From assembly GCA_017541465.1 (NCBI GenBank), contig JAFXYZ010000021.1, forward strand, positions 1 to 64,000: DNA of 64,000 nt, given 5' to 3'. The translations under genes were made by a program, and so were the position numbers. The DNA is from a bacterium. Lineage in GTDB: Bacteria > Cyanobacteriota > Vampirovibrionia > Gastranaerophilales > Gastranaerophilaceae. Below the pieces are notes generated by a model, which made no database searches, was not told where the DNA came from, and saw only the letters and a program-made list of their open reading frames with translations. Within the stretch, counting starts at the first letter, position 1; every line of letters begins with the position of its first letter. Shown in pieces: positions 24,329 through 33,469 of the stretch.

Positions 24329-25747
24329 CTAACCCTGTTCTCTTCTCTGTCTGATTTTTTCTTTTAATAATTTATATTTGTTGACCTTTTGGGTTAATTG
24401 CTTCATAGGTTCTATAACAGGCTCGGGCAGGTTATTCTGAATGGTTATTTCTTCAACCATAGCAGCTTCAGGCGGAATAACAGTCTCTTTTACTTCTTCT
24501 GTTTTTGTTTCTTCAGCTACTATAACTTCAGTTAATTTCGCTTTAATTTCCGTTTCTTCCGCTTTGATTTCTTCGGGCTTTCCTTCCTCTTTTTCTTCTT
24601 TTTTTGTGGGTTCCTCTGCTTTAATTTTCTTTGTTTTTGTTTGTTTCTTGGGTTTTTGAATTCTTTTTTTCCTTATGACAACCCGTTTTGCTCTTTTTGG
24701 TTTTTCTTCTTCTTTTTGTTCCGTCTTTTCTTTTTCCTGTTTTTCCTCTTTTTCTTCTGACTTTATAAAAGAAAATTTGGCGAAATCAAATTCAAAAATA
24801 TCTTTAATTTTTCCTTCCTTCAATTCTGATATGTGGGAAATTCTGGTTTCCCCATCCTTCATTTTTTCAAGAAAAACGATATTTTTAATTGTTGACGACA
24901 TCAGTCCTTCTATTTTTTCCTCGCTCATCTGAGGAAGATTGAGCATAATATAATTTTTAATACTGCTTATGAACTCAGCTTTTGAGCTTATGTTGAGGGC
25001 AGAGACAAAGTGCTTATACCCTGAATTTATATATTCAAGAACGGTCATAAACTGTTCAAAATCTTCGCACTCGCTGATAACCAGTCTGTGAGACAGGGTA
25101 AAGGCTTTTGAAATAAGCTCTTTTGTCGAAAGAGAAGTTTTTGAGAAACTGAGACTGTTGGCGCAAGCCGTCAAAATTTCGTCTGTACCCTGCAAAAGTG
25201 CGGTGTTTTCACCTGTTAAACCCGATAAATAACTTAAAATCGGGAGTTTATTTGTATCAAATGAGCCTGCAACAAAGATATTTTCTCCGTTATTTAGTTT
25301 TTCCTTCAGAAAATCGGAAATTTCAGGGCTTATGGTTTGGTGTTTTAAGAGGTAATCAAGCGAAAACTCATACATCTTTTTCTTTCTGAACGAAATGAAG
25401 CTTCCTGATTTCAGGTAGGGCTTTGATATTATGTTGATAATTGTTCCGTTTTCCGTCTGGATTATTAAAGAGTCACCGACAGAAACCGCGCTGGTCTTAT
25501 ATTTTTCCGTTATAACTCTGATTAAATCGCTTATGGATATTTCAAAAACCTCGTCTGCAAGTGATATTGCCCCGTCTTTTTCAAGATAAATGCTGTTGTT
25601 GTCATAAATATAGAGCCCGGAGAGGTCTTTATTCATCTCAAAAAAGTCAAGTACTTCAATGCCTGAGCGAAGTTTGGCTTTTCTTTTTGTGCCTGTCGTT
25701 TTTGGGGTTTTTGTTGTTTTCTTTGTTATTCTGTCTTTTATTGCCAT
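24329..25747 (-). CDS. Degenerate CpaF/TadA-like ATPase with Glu/Lys-rich tail
   Basis: Residues about 30-325 follow the CpaF/TadA secretion ATPase fold, ending with the family phrases NLPQMSEEKIEGLMSS and DGETRISHISEL. The Walker A loop GxxxxGK[ST] reads GSFDTNKL (161-168): the Lys stays but the second Gly and the Ser/Thr are lost. The His box of active members (TTIHAN) reads VSALNI. Catalysis is therefore doubtful. Residues about 330-400 are a Glu/Lys/Arg-rich tail not usual for the family. It lies two bases after the CpaE-like gene and is surely co-transcribed. A structural or regulatory role in pilus assembly or positioning is inferred. Confidence 0.75.
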   Translation of the reverse strand: MAIKDRITKKTTKTPKTTGTKRKAKLRSGIEVLDFFEMNKDLSGLYIYDNNSIYLEKDGAISLADEVFEISISDLIRVITEKYKTSAVSVGDSLIIQTENGTIINIISKPYLKSGSFISFRKKKMYEFSLDYLLKHQTISPEISDFLKEKLNNGENIFVAGSFDTNKLPILSYLSGLTGENTALLQGTDEILTACANSLSFSKTSLSTKELISKAFTLSHRLVISECEDFEQFMTVLEYINSGYKHFVSALNISSKAEFISSIKNYIMLNLPQMSEEKIEGLMSSTIKNIVFLEKMKDGETRISHISELKEGKIKDIFEFDFAKFSFIKSEEKEEKQEKEKTEQKEEEKPKRAKRVVIRKKRIQKPKKQTKTKKIKAEEPTKKEEKEEGKPEEIKAEETEIKAKLTEVIVAEETKTEEVKETVIPPEAAMVEEITIQNNLPEPVIEPMKQLTQKVNKYKLLKEKIRQRREQG

Positions 25748-25749
25748 TT

Positions 25750-26883
25750 TTATATCTTACTTATTATTGTACGAGCCAGTTGTTTAAAGTTTTCCGCTAT
25801 ATTTGATTCAGGGCTGAATTCGCTTATTGTTTTGCCCTTGTTTATTGCTTCAACGGTGGTGAAGTAGTTGTTCGGAATTTTCCAGTATATTTTTTGCTGA
25901 AGAACGTTCTCAATATCTTCAATACTGAGTCCTTCACTTTGAATATATCTGTTTAATATAATGCGCATCTTATCTTTGAGGTTTTTAACCCCCGAAAATG
26001 CGTTTATACTTCTCTCACAGTTCCTCAATGTTGGAAGATTTGCCACCGTCATAAAGAAAATGTAGTCCGAGAGGTTAAAAATTTCAGTATTTCTTTCATC
26101 TATATTTGAATTTGTGTCGATGACTATATAGCTGAAAAATTCTTTAAGTTTATCAATAAGTTTTAAAATATCCTCGTTGCTGATATTGTAGCTCGGGCGT
26201 CTGTAGGGCGAGTCCGCAAGCACTAAAAAATCGGAGGTTTTATACTGCTTCAGAGTGCTGTAGATAAAATCAGCGGTTATTTTATGCAGGTTTTCAACGT
26301 AATAGCCCATATCATAACTCGGGTTTATGTCTAAAAATGCGGTAACATCGCCAAGGTGCATGTTGAGGTCGAGTAAAAGTACCTTCTCTTTTGCATTTTC
26401 GGCTATTTCTCTTGCTAAATTTACCGCAAGAGTAGTTTTTCCTATACCGCCTTTGTTGGAATAAACAGTGATAATCTTTGCAATTTTCTTTCTGTTCTTC
26501 TCAAACTCTTCTCTTTCCTGAATTTTTTCTATTGCGCCGATTAAATCTTTTTTGATTAAAGGCTTTGGCAGGAAATCTTTAGCGCCTGACCTCAGAGAAT
26601 CAACAATAAGGTTTGTTGAGAGGTCATAAGAAATCAGAATAAATTTTAAGTTCTTATGAAGGGCTGAAACTTTCTGAATGTCGTCTAGGAGTTTACGGCT
26701 TTTTGCCGGAATATCAACAATGATAATCTGGAGTTCATTTGAGGAAAAATCGAGTTTTTCGGGGGCAAAATCATCAAATTTGCTGACCTTCTCAATATTT
26801 TCAACGTCCTTCAGATAATTCTCAACGAGTGTCTTTGAGAGTTCTTCCCTGTCAAATACAGATACCTTAATTTTGTTTTCCAT
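25750..26883 (-). CDS. CpaE/TadZ-like ParA-family ATPase with receiver domain
   Basis: The 377-residue protein has a response-regulator-like domain first (about 5-125, with VD in the acceptor strand, ISYD and FLPKPL). A MinD/ParA domain follows with the Walker A motif SNKGGIGKTT. This order is that of CpaE/TadZ, which localises Tad or type IV pilus machinery to the cell pole. It is first in a two-gene operon with the CpaF-like gene. No other tad genes are in the window. Confidence 0.82.
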   Translation of the reverse strand: MENKIKVSVFDREELSKTLVENYLKDVENIEKVSKFDDFAPEKLDFSSNELQIIIVDIPAKSRKLLDDIQKVSALHKNLKFILISYDLSTNLIVDSLRSGAKDFLPKPLIKKDLIGAIEKIQEREEFEKNRKKIAKIITVYSNKGGIGKTTLAVNLAREIAENAKEKVLLLDLNMHLGDVTAFLDINPSYDMGYYVENLHKITADFIYSTLKQYKTSDFLVLADSPYRRPSYNISNEDILKLIDKLKEFFSYIVIDTNSNIDERNTEIFNLSDYIFFMTVANLPTLRNCERSINAFSGVKNLKDKMRIILNRYIQSEGLSIEDIENVLQQKIYWKIPNNYFTTVEAINKGKTISEFSPESNIAENFKQLARTIISKI

Positions 26884-27008
26884 AAGCGCCCATCTTTAAT
26901 GAATAATATGGTTTTATTATACAATAAGCCCGTAAATCTTTACAATAAATTTTAAGATAATTATAATATAAACACATCAAAATTTTAAGGCGGAAAACAG
27001 GTTAAAAA

Positions 27009-28322
27009 ATGAAGGTAAAAGTTATAGGTGCGGGACTGAGCGGAAGTGAGGCGGCGCTTCAAATCGCAAAAGCGGGGTTTGAAGTCGAGCTTTATGAAAT
27101 GCGCCCCGAAAAAACAACTGGGGCACACAAAACGGACAAATTCGCTGAGTTTGTATGTTCAAACAGTCTTGGCGCAATTGATTCCACAATAGCAAGCGGT
27201 GAATTAAAGGAAGAATTAAAACTTCTCGGCTCGTTTTTAATTGATACCGCGTATAAAACACAGGTTGAAGCAGGCGGTGCGCTTGCAATAGACAGGGAAC
27301 TCTTTTCTCAAAAGATAACCGAAATGGTCGAAAATAACGATAAAATAACGGTTATAAGAAAAGAAATAACTTCTTTTGACCTCGACTGTCCGACTGTTAT
27401 TGCCTCAGGTCCTCTTACCTCTGATGCGCTTTCAAAATCAATACAGGAGTTTTTAGGGGAAGAATATCTTCATTTCTTCGATGCGATTGCTCCTATCATA
27501 GAAAAAGACTCTGTTGATTTTAACAAAGCCTTCTACCTCAACCGCTATAACAAGGGAACAAAAGACTATATCAACTGTCCGATGAATAAAGAGGAATATT
27601 TAAAATTCTATGATATTTTAATAAACAGCCCGAAAATTGAGCTTAAAGAGTTTGAAAAGGATGCAAAATTCTTTGAATCATGCCTTCCTATTGAAGTGCT
27701 TGCAAAAAGAGATGTTAACGCACTTCGCTTTGGTCCGATGAAACCTGTCGGTTTGGTTGATGAAAGAACAAATATTGAAAATTACGCCGTTGTTCAGTTA
27801 AGGCAGGATAATCAGGCAAAATCACTTTATAATATGGTCGGGTTTCAGACAAATCTCAAATGGGGCGCACAGGCTGAGCTTGTCCATTCCATCCCTGGGC
27901 TTGAAAATGCAAATATAGTAAGATACGGTGTTATGCACAGAAATACCTTTATAAACTCCCCAAAACTCTTAGAGCCTACTCTTCAGACAAGAAAAAATCC
28001 TTTAATTTTCTTTGCAGGGCAGATAACCGGAACGGAGGGATATACGGAATCAATAGCGACAGGTTTGCTTGCAGGGGTAAATATCTCGAGATACCTCAAT
28101 AATCAGCCGCTTTTAACTCTGCCGAAGGAAACCATGCTCGGGGCTTTGACTTCTTATATTTCATTTGATGAGCATAAAAATTTTCAGCCGATTAATTCAA
28201 ACTGGGGAATAGTTGCACCTATCGAACTTGATAAAAAGACAAGAAAGAATAAAAAACTCAAAAATGAGGCACTCAGAGAAAGAGCAATAAACACACTTGC
28301 CGATTTTTTGAAAACAATTTAA
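27009..28322 (+). CDS. trmFO: Folate-dependent tRNA m5U54 methyltransferase TrmFO
   Basis: The 437-residue flavoprotein has the FAD-binding start VKVIGAGLSGSEAA and the family stretches LYEMRPEKTTGAH and FVCSNSLGA. It also carries CPMNKEEY, containing the conserved Cys, and TGTEGYTESIATGL. It uses methylenetetrahydrofolate to methylate U54 in the tRNA T-loop. It is transcribed divergently from the cpaE/cpaF pair. Confidence 0.96.
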   Translation: MKVKVIGAGLSGSEAALQIAKAGFEVELYEMRPEKTTGAHKTDKFAEFVCSNSLGAIDSTIASGELKEELKLLGSFLIDTAYKTQVEAGGALAIDRELFSQKITEMVENNDKITVIRKEITSFDLDCPTVIASGPLTSDALSKSIQEFLGEEYLHFFDAIAPIIEKDSVDFNKAFYLNRYNKGTKDYINCPMNKEEYLKFYDILINSPKIELKEFEKDAKFFESCLPIEVLAKRDVNALRFGPMKPVGLVDERTNIENYAVVQLRQDNQAKSLYNMVGFQTNLKWGAQAELVHSIPGLENANIVRYGVMHRNTFINSPKLLEPTLQTRKNPLIFFAGQITGTEGYTESIATGLLAGVNISRYLNNQPLLTLPKETMLGALTSYISFDEHKNFQPINSNWGIVAPIELDKKTRKNKKLKNEALRERAINTLADFLKTI

Positions 28323-28397
28323 GTTATGTCAATTTTTACTTCCAAAAAAACTTTATATTAATACGAGGAATTAATTGATTTTTTTTAGGATTGAAAA

Positions 28398-30068
28398 ATG
28401 AGTATTTCTGCCTTAAATAATAATTATAATAATGAACCGGAGCGCCGTGATATAAAAATCAATTCACAAGAGAGCGCAACTCCGGAAAAGAGCGATTTTA
28501 ACCTGAATGATTATTATAATCAGGGGTATAAAAAAGATGACCAAAATGAGCAGGAAGCCTCGGTTATGAGAGAAGATATTCTTGCAAGATATAATATAAG
28601 TTTCTCTGATAGTGATAAAGACACAAAACTTTTAAGAATATATGAACAAATTCTCAGCGACAACAGTAATTCCGCATTATTTAATTATTGCCAAAGTAAC
28701 GGAATCCCGACAGAATATAATGAGGATAATGCTCAGGAATTTATTTCAGGAGTCAGTTGTGCAATGGCACATCTGTCTCACGACGGAAGCAGCGTTGGGG
28801 ATAACATAAAACTGGGAGAAGTTGATTTCTCGGGTATTTCTGACGAGACTGAAAACGGTTTTATAGAAACAATAAAAACTCAAAACGGCAGTGATAGTAT
28901 TATTTATGGTGAAAATAATCAGGTTTTAAAAATTGTTTCATATCAATCTGATGCTTTAGGGCTAACAACAATTTCCGTATATTCAGATGCGGATAAATCA
29001 AAACTTTTGTCAAAAGATACGGCATACAGATTAGAAAAGAGTGAAACGGAAATAAAATTTAAATTTTCTTCCGGCAATAAGAATACGGTAGATATAAAAG
29101 ATAACGGAAATAACCTGACGGTAAAACTTTCAAAAGGTGTGCTGAACAGGACTTATACAGTCGAAAAAACAGCAGATGGAACATATTCGCTTGATGGTAA
29201 ACAATATTTTACTCTTGAAGAACTGGCATCTGATTTTAATACAAAAGAGTTTCAAACATCAACCCTTTTGGATGGAGAAATTAACGCATCTTCACAGGGC
29301 AAAGTCGGGGACTGCGGTCTTGTCAGCGCAATAAATTCTCTCAGTTGTTCCGAATACGGAAGAGACGCAATAAAAAATGCTGTTTCAGTTGACTTAAACG
29401 GAAATGTAACAGTTAATTTTAAAGGAATTGACCGAGCATATACAATTTCTGCACAGGAACTTTCAAACAGCAATTTTGCAACAGGGGATTATGATGTCAG
29501 GGCAATAGAAATGGCTTATGAAAAGATGATGGAGGAAGTTCATAACGGAACTCTGGTCAAGAACGATTATCCTCCATATTATATTTTCGGAACAGAGGAA
29601 ACAAATTATAATGCAAACCGCGGAGTACCTCTGAGTACGGGAACATATCCTACGGCAGTATATTACATGCTGACGGGAATCAAATGTACAAAATGGGCAT
29701 ATCAGTCTGATGAGGGTAAATTCTCAACTCTTGATGCGATAGAAAAGGACGGAAGTAAGGCTATGTCCGTTGCTTATCTGCCTGAGCGCTCATCAGCCAA
29801 CGGTAATATAAATATGTCCATACAAAATACCTCAAAGAATGTTCAGGATGCCTTTGGAAATACAGTTAAACTATATGATTTTCATCACTATGCAGTAAAA
29901 GAATCGGATACTCTGCCAAACGGTGAAAGAATTGTAACCATAATAAATCCGTGGGACTCAACAGAGGAAATAGTGTTGAATCAGAATACTTTGCTCTCGG
30001 CCTTTAATGCGGTTTTTGATGTTGATTATACTTCAGAAGCAGGCAAATATAAGTTTTATGCTGCTTAA
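28398..30068 (+). CDS. Calpain-like (C2-type) cysteine protease, putative
   Basis: The 556-residue protein has an Asn/Glu-rich N-terminal half without a signal peptide, then a domain with calpain-type landmarks in order. These are SSQGKVGDCGLVSA with Cys306 after Gln300, DFHHYAV with His496 or His497, and IINPWDSTEE with Asn517. Calpains have QGxxGDCW..., H-A-Y and N-P-W, so the triad appears complete though Trp after Cys is Gly. The substrate and site of action are unknown; a role in interaction with other cells is only speculation. The gene stands alone and converges with the next one, overlapping its stop by four bases. Confidence 0.65.
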   Translation: MSISALNNNYNNEPERRDIKINSQESATPEKSDFNLNDYYNQGYKKDDQNEQEASVMREDILARYNISFSDSDKDTKLLRIYEQILSDNSNSALFNYCQSNGIPTEYNEDNAQEFISGVSCAMAHLSHDGSSVGDNIKLGEVDFSGISDETENGFIETIKTQNGSDSIIYGENNQVLKIVSYQSDALGLTTISVYSDADKSKLLSKDTAYRLEKSETEIKFKFSSGNKNTVDIKDNGNNLTVKLSKGVLNRTYTVEKTADGTYSLDGKQYFTLEELASDFNTKEFQTSTLLDGEINASSQGKVGDCGLVSAINSLSCSEYGRDAIKNAVSVDLNGNVTVNFKGIDRAYTISAQELSNSNFATGDYDVRAIEMAYEKMMEEVHNGTLVKNDYPPYYIFGTEETNYNANRGVPLSTGTYPTAVYYMLTGIKCTKWAYQSDEGKFSTLDAIEKDGSKAMSVAYLPERSSANGNINMSIQNTSKNVQDAFGNTVKLYDFHHYAVKESDTLPNGERIVTIINPWDSTEEIVLNQNTLLSAFNAVFDVDYTSEAGKYKFYAA

Positions 30069-30529
30069 ACCTGAGTTTTTTCCTTCAGCAGTTCTTCAAC
30101 GCTCATTTTGGAATCAATTTTTTCCTGAATATCGCTTAACTGCTTTTCGATATTAAAAATAATTGATTTTTTCCCTCTGCTTTCGCTCAGACCTCTTACT
30201 ATTTCATCGAAAACTATATAGGAATTAAGCTGCATATAGGGCTTTATATCTTTAATTTTTTTGTTTGCTTTAAGAAGGTCCTCGCCCTTTAAAAACGTAT
30301 ATTTAAAAATGGAATCAACGATAAATTTTCTTTCTCTCAGCGAAGTAATCGCATTTTGGTCGAGGAGTGTCTGCAAAAGCACGTTGCAGTGTGCGTGGAT
30401 GGTTTTTAAAAGACTTTGTCTTTGTATCCATGAGATTTTGTTTGATAAATGGTGTTCGCTCTGCTCCATTCTTGACTTTGTGTAGTTGAGAAGTAAGTAG
30501 TTTTTGATTTCCTGTTTTAAATTTGTCAT
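30065..30529 (-). CDS. Hypothetical helical protein (154 aa)
   Basis: The protein is charged and almost wholly helix-forming with no signal peptide or membrane segment. No family is recognised. It is convergent with the calpain-like gene and divergent from gapA. Confidence 0.6.
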   Translation of the reverse strand: MTNLKQEIKNYLLLNYTKSRMEQSEHHLSNKISWIQRQSLLKTIHAHCNVLLQTLLDQNAITSLRERKFIVDSIFKYTFLKGEDLLKANKKIKDIKPYMQLNSYIVFDEIVRGLSESRGKKSIIFNIEKQLSDIQEKIDSKMSVEELLKEKTQV

Positions 30530-30637
30530 TGATTTTTGTGTCCTATATAAAGTGTCTCTGATACAATAACAAAATTTAGCACAAAATGAGAAGATATACC
30601 TACATCAAACAGAGGGTTTTATTAAAAAAGAAATAAC

Positions 30638-30666
30638 TTGATTATTGACTATGTTTAATTTATAAC
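30638..30666 (+). promoter_or_regulatory. Promoter of gapA
   Basis: TTGATT (30638-30643), 17-base spacer, TATAAC (30661-30666); the Shine-Dalgarno AAGGAG (30704-30709) follows, nine bases before the ATG. Confidence 0.6.
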
Positions 30667-30718
30667 AAGATTATAAAGACATTAAACATGGTAGATAATA
30701 GATAAGGAGTTAAAAACT

Positions 30719-31723
30719 ATGGTAAATGTAGCAATTAACGGATTCGGCAGAATCGGAAGAAACACTTTAAGAGCCGCTATCAGAGAAGGTATCTTTGACA
30801 AAATTAACTATGTTGCAATCAACGATCCCGGCTTAAAGGCAGAAGATGCTGCAAGAATCTTCAAATATGACTCTGTTATGGGTAAATTTGACGGAACAGT
30901 TGAAGCATACGAAGAAGGCATTATCGTAAACGGTAAGAAAATCAAATTCTTCGCAGAAAAAGATCCTGCACAGCTTCCCTGGAAAGACCTCGGAGTTGAA
31001 GTAGTTATCGAATCAACAGGCTTCTTCACAGACGGCGAAAAAGCAAAAGCACACATCGCAGCTGGTGCTAAAAAGGTTATCATCTCTGCTCCCGCTACAA
31101 ACGAAGACATCACAATCGTTTTGGGTGTAAATGATGACAAATACGATACAACAAAACACAATGTAATTTCAATGGCATCTTGCACAACAAACTGCTTGGC
31201 ACCCGTTGCTAAAGTTATCAAAGAAAAATTCGGTATCGTTAAAGGTTTGATGACAACAGTTCACTCATACACAGGCGACCAGAGAATTCTTGATGCAGGT
31301 CACAAAGACCCCAGACGTGCTCGTGCAGGCGCTTTGAACATCGTTCCTACAAAGACAGGTGCTGCTAAAGCTGTTGCTCTTGTTATCCCCGAATTAAAGG
31401 GTAAATTGGACGGTTTTGCAATGAGAGTTCCTACTCCGGACGTATCTCTCGTTGACGTTGTATTTGAAACAGAAAAGAACGTTACGGTTGAGGAAGTCAA
31501 CGCAGCTCTTAAAGCAGGTGCTGACGGACACGTTCTTTGCTACACAGAAGAACCGCTCGTTTCTTCAGACTACATCGGTACTGCTCAATCTTCAACAGTT
31601 GACGCTTTATTAACAAGAGTTATGGGCGACAATATGGTTAAGATTATTTCCTGGTACGATAACGAAATGGGTTATTCAACAAGACTTGCTGAAACAACAT
31701 TAATGGTTGCTCAGAAACTCTAA
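30719..31723 (+). CDS. gap: Glyceraldehyde-3-phosphate dehydrogenase, type I
   Basis: The 334-residue enzyme begins with the NAD-binding NGFGRIGRN. It has the catalytic Cys155 in SCTTNC, the HSYTGDQ stretch and ends in WYDNEMGYS. It oxidises glyceraldehyde 3-phosphate in glycolysis. Codon use is biased (AAA, GGT, GTT) as in highly expressed genes. It is monocistronic with a strong ribosome-binding site and terminator. Confidence 0.98.
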   Translation: MVNVAINGFGRIGRNTLRAAIREGIFDKINYVAINDPGLKAEDAARIFKYDSVMGKFDGTVEAYEEGIIVNGKKIKFFAEKDPAQLPWKDLGVEVVIESTGFFTDGEKAKAHIAAGAKKVIISAPATNEDITIVLGVNDDKYDTTKHNVISMASCTTNCLAPVAKVIKEKFGIVKGLMTTVHSYTGDQRILDAGHKDPRRARAGALNIVPTKTGAAKAVALVIPELKGKLDGFAMRVPTPDVSLVDVVFETEKNVTVEEVNAALKAGADGHVLCYTEEPLVSSDYIGTAQSSTVDALLTRVMGDNMVKIISWYDNEMGYSTRLAETTLMVAQKL

Positions 31724-31748
31724 TCAGTTGAATAAACGCAGAATTAAA

Positions 31749-31778
31749 AAAAGAGTCCGATTTGTCGGGCTCTTTTTA
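31749..31778 (+). terminator. Rho-independent terminator of gapA
   Basis: AAAAGAGTCCGA / TCGGGCTCTTTT stem (one T-G) with loop TTTG and a T tract. Its right arm overlaps the end of the minus-strand gene. Confidence 0.88.
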
Positions 31779-33383
31779 TTTTGGAAGTTTCTTTAATATA
31801 TTTGAAGAATTGAGAAGTACAAAAAGGAAATACGCACCGCAGAGAACTTTTTTTACGGGACTCATTGAGTGAGTTTGCTTCATAATTGCAATTTCATAAC
31901 TTGAGGCATAATATTTGAGCCTTAACATAACATTTCTCGGGTTTGCCTTGAATTTGTCCTCCAGTTCAAAGAATTTATAGAGTTTGTAGTCCTCTTTAAA
32001 CTGAGCCTTCTTTTCTTTTAACTGTTTTTTGATTTTTTTGAGCTCACTTTTTGGGGTATTGCCTATGCTGTTTGCATATTTCAGCTTCAGCATGTCAACC
32101 TCTCTTTTTTCGGAGTTTATTCTTGCATAGACCTCTTCCCTGCTTGTATAGTATTCCCAATAGAGCGCATCACCTGTTTTCTTTTTGCTCTGGCGTGCAA
32201 CATTCATTGCATAGTTTGCCTGAGTTGAGCCGATGTGCTCGCTTATTGATTTTTTTGCAATATCTCTGTATTCGTCAGCTTTTTGGGTGGTCGGGGCATC
32301 TTTTATTTCTTTTTGTCTGAAGTACTGATACCTGAATTCCATAGACATCATATAATCAAACAGGAGTTTATTCTTTTCTTTTTTGCTTAAACCAAAGACT
32401 GACTGGAGGAGGGTGGGGTTATCTTTATAAACCTTTCCTTTTAAAGCCGTTTCTTCGATTTGCTCGGCTAAACCGCCCAAATCGGCTTTTGCACGTGCAA
32501 GCTCTTCTTCATTCGGGTTCTTTTGGTCTAAGAGCTCGGAGTATTTCTGCATTTTTTCGTATAAAGTCCAGTCGTCAGTAAACAAATTGTCTCTGGCGAT
32601 GTTTGAGAGTACATTTTTTGTTGCATTATCAATGACGGGAACGGTCATCATTGCAGATGCCATATCGTCATCAGCGGGATATTGCTTAAATACGTTTCTT
32701 GATTCCCCTTCTTTTAATCTCTTTAAGAGTTCTGCTCTGACTATTTCATCTCTGTCTTCTTGTTGCAGAGAGCTTCTTATAACAGCTTCTTTTGCGTGGT
32801 AAAGCTCATGCAAAATAGTTCCTTCAATCGTGTCTGAGCCGTCTCTGTAGCCCTTTGTATAGAAGGTTATTGAATTATCAACGGAGGAATAAAAACCTTT
32901 ATCTTTTCCGTTATCGGATTGCATAATCTTTTCAACATCTTTTTTTGAAAGCCCTGTTCTGTTTGAAACGGTGTTGATAAATTCATCTCTCGACATATCG
33001 GAGGGTGCTTTCTTTGAACCGGAGAAAATATCAAGGTCTAAATCTTCGTTTCCGAGTGCTTCTTTAAACTTTTTGTTAATTTCCTCTTCGCTTGCAAACT
33101 GAAGAGAATCAACAATAACGAGTTTGGGCTTTAATTCTTCGGGTATGCCGTATATTTCGCAGCCTTTATCAACAATATTCCGGACTTCTTTTTCAAGATT
33201 TTCTCTGGAAGCTCTTAAATCCGCTGAATTGGAATAAACGGGCTCAGAAGGGGTAAAGGTGTCAATATTCCTTTGCGTCTGAACCTTATTTAAAATGTTC
33301 TTTTGCGCATAAGTGCTGTCCCCCTTAAATTTGAGAGGCGTTTTTGAATATAAAATGTATTGATTTATACTGCTGATTTCCAC
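31776..33383 (-). CDS. Putative zincin metalloprotease with N-terminal KFKG motif
   Basis: The 535-residue protein has LHELYHAKEA, an HExxH zinc site (His192, His196), in a segment GTILHELYHA typical of gluzincin-like peptidases. A later TSREEVYAR (Glu416/417) may supply the third ligand. A KFKG motif lies at residues 18-21. The second half is rich in Lys/Glu helices, and a hydrophobic segment near the C-terminus (about 511-527) could anchor it. The start is GTG with no clear ribosome-binding site. The substrate is unknown. Confidence 0.65.
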   Translation of the reverse strand: MEISSINQYILYSKTPLKFKGDSTYAQKNILNKVQTQRNIDTFTPSEPVYSNSADLRASRENLEKEVRNIVDKGCEIYGIPEELKPKLVIVDSLQFASEEEINKKFKEALGNEDLDLDIFSGSKKAPSDMSRDEFINTVSNRTGLSKKDVEKIMQSDNGKDKGFYSSVDNSITFYTKGYRDGSDTIEGTILHELYHAKEAVIRSSLQQEDRDEIVRAELLKRLKEGESRNVFKQYPADDDMASAMMTVPVIDNATKNVLSNIARDNLFTDDWTLYEKMQKYSELLDQKNPNEEELARAKADLGGLAEQIEETALKGKVYKDNPTLLQSVFGLSKKEKNKLLFDYMMSMEFRYQYFRQKEIKDAPTTQKADEYRDIAKKSISEHIGSTQANYAMNVARQSKKKTGDALYWEYYTSREEVYARINSEKREVDMLKLKYANSIGNTPKSELKKIKKQLKEKKAQFKEDYKLYKFFELEDKFKANPRNVMLRLKYYASSYEIAIMKQTHSMSPVKKVLCGAYFLFVLLNSSNILKKLPK

Positions 33384-33469
33384 GATTTAATATGCCCTTA
33401 CCACATTCGCTTTAAAACCTTTAAACCATGAAAATTGATGTTTTATGAAAAAATATTAATATTTATTAA

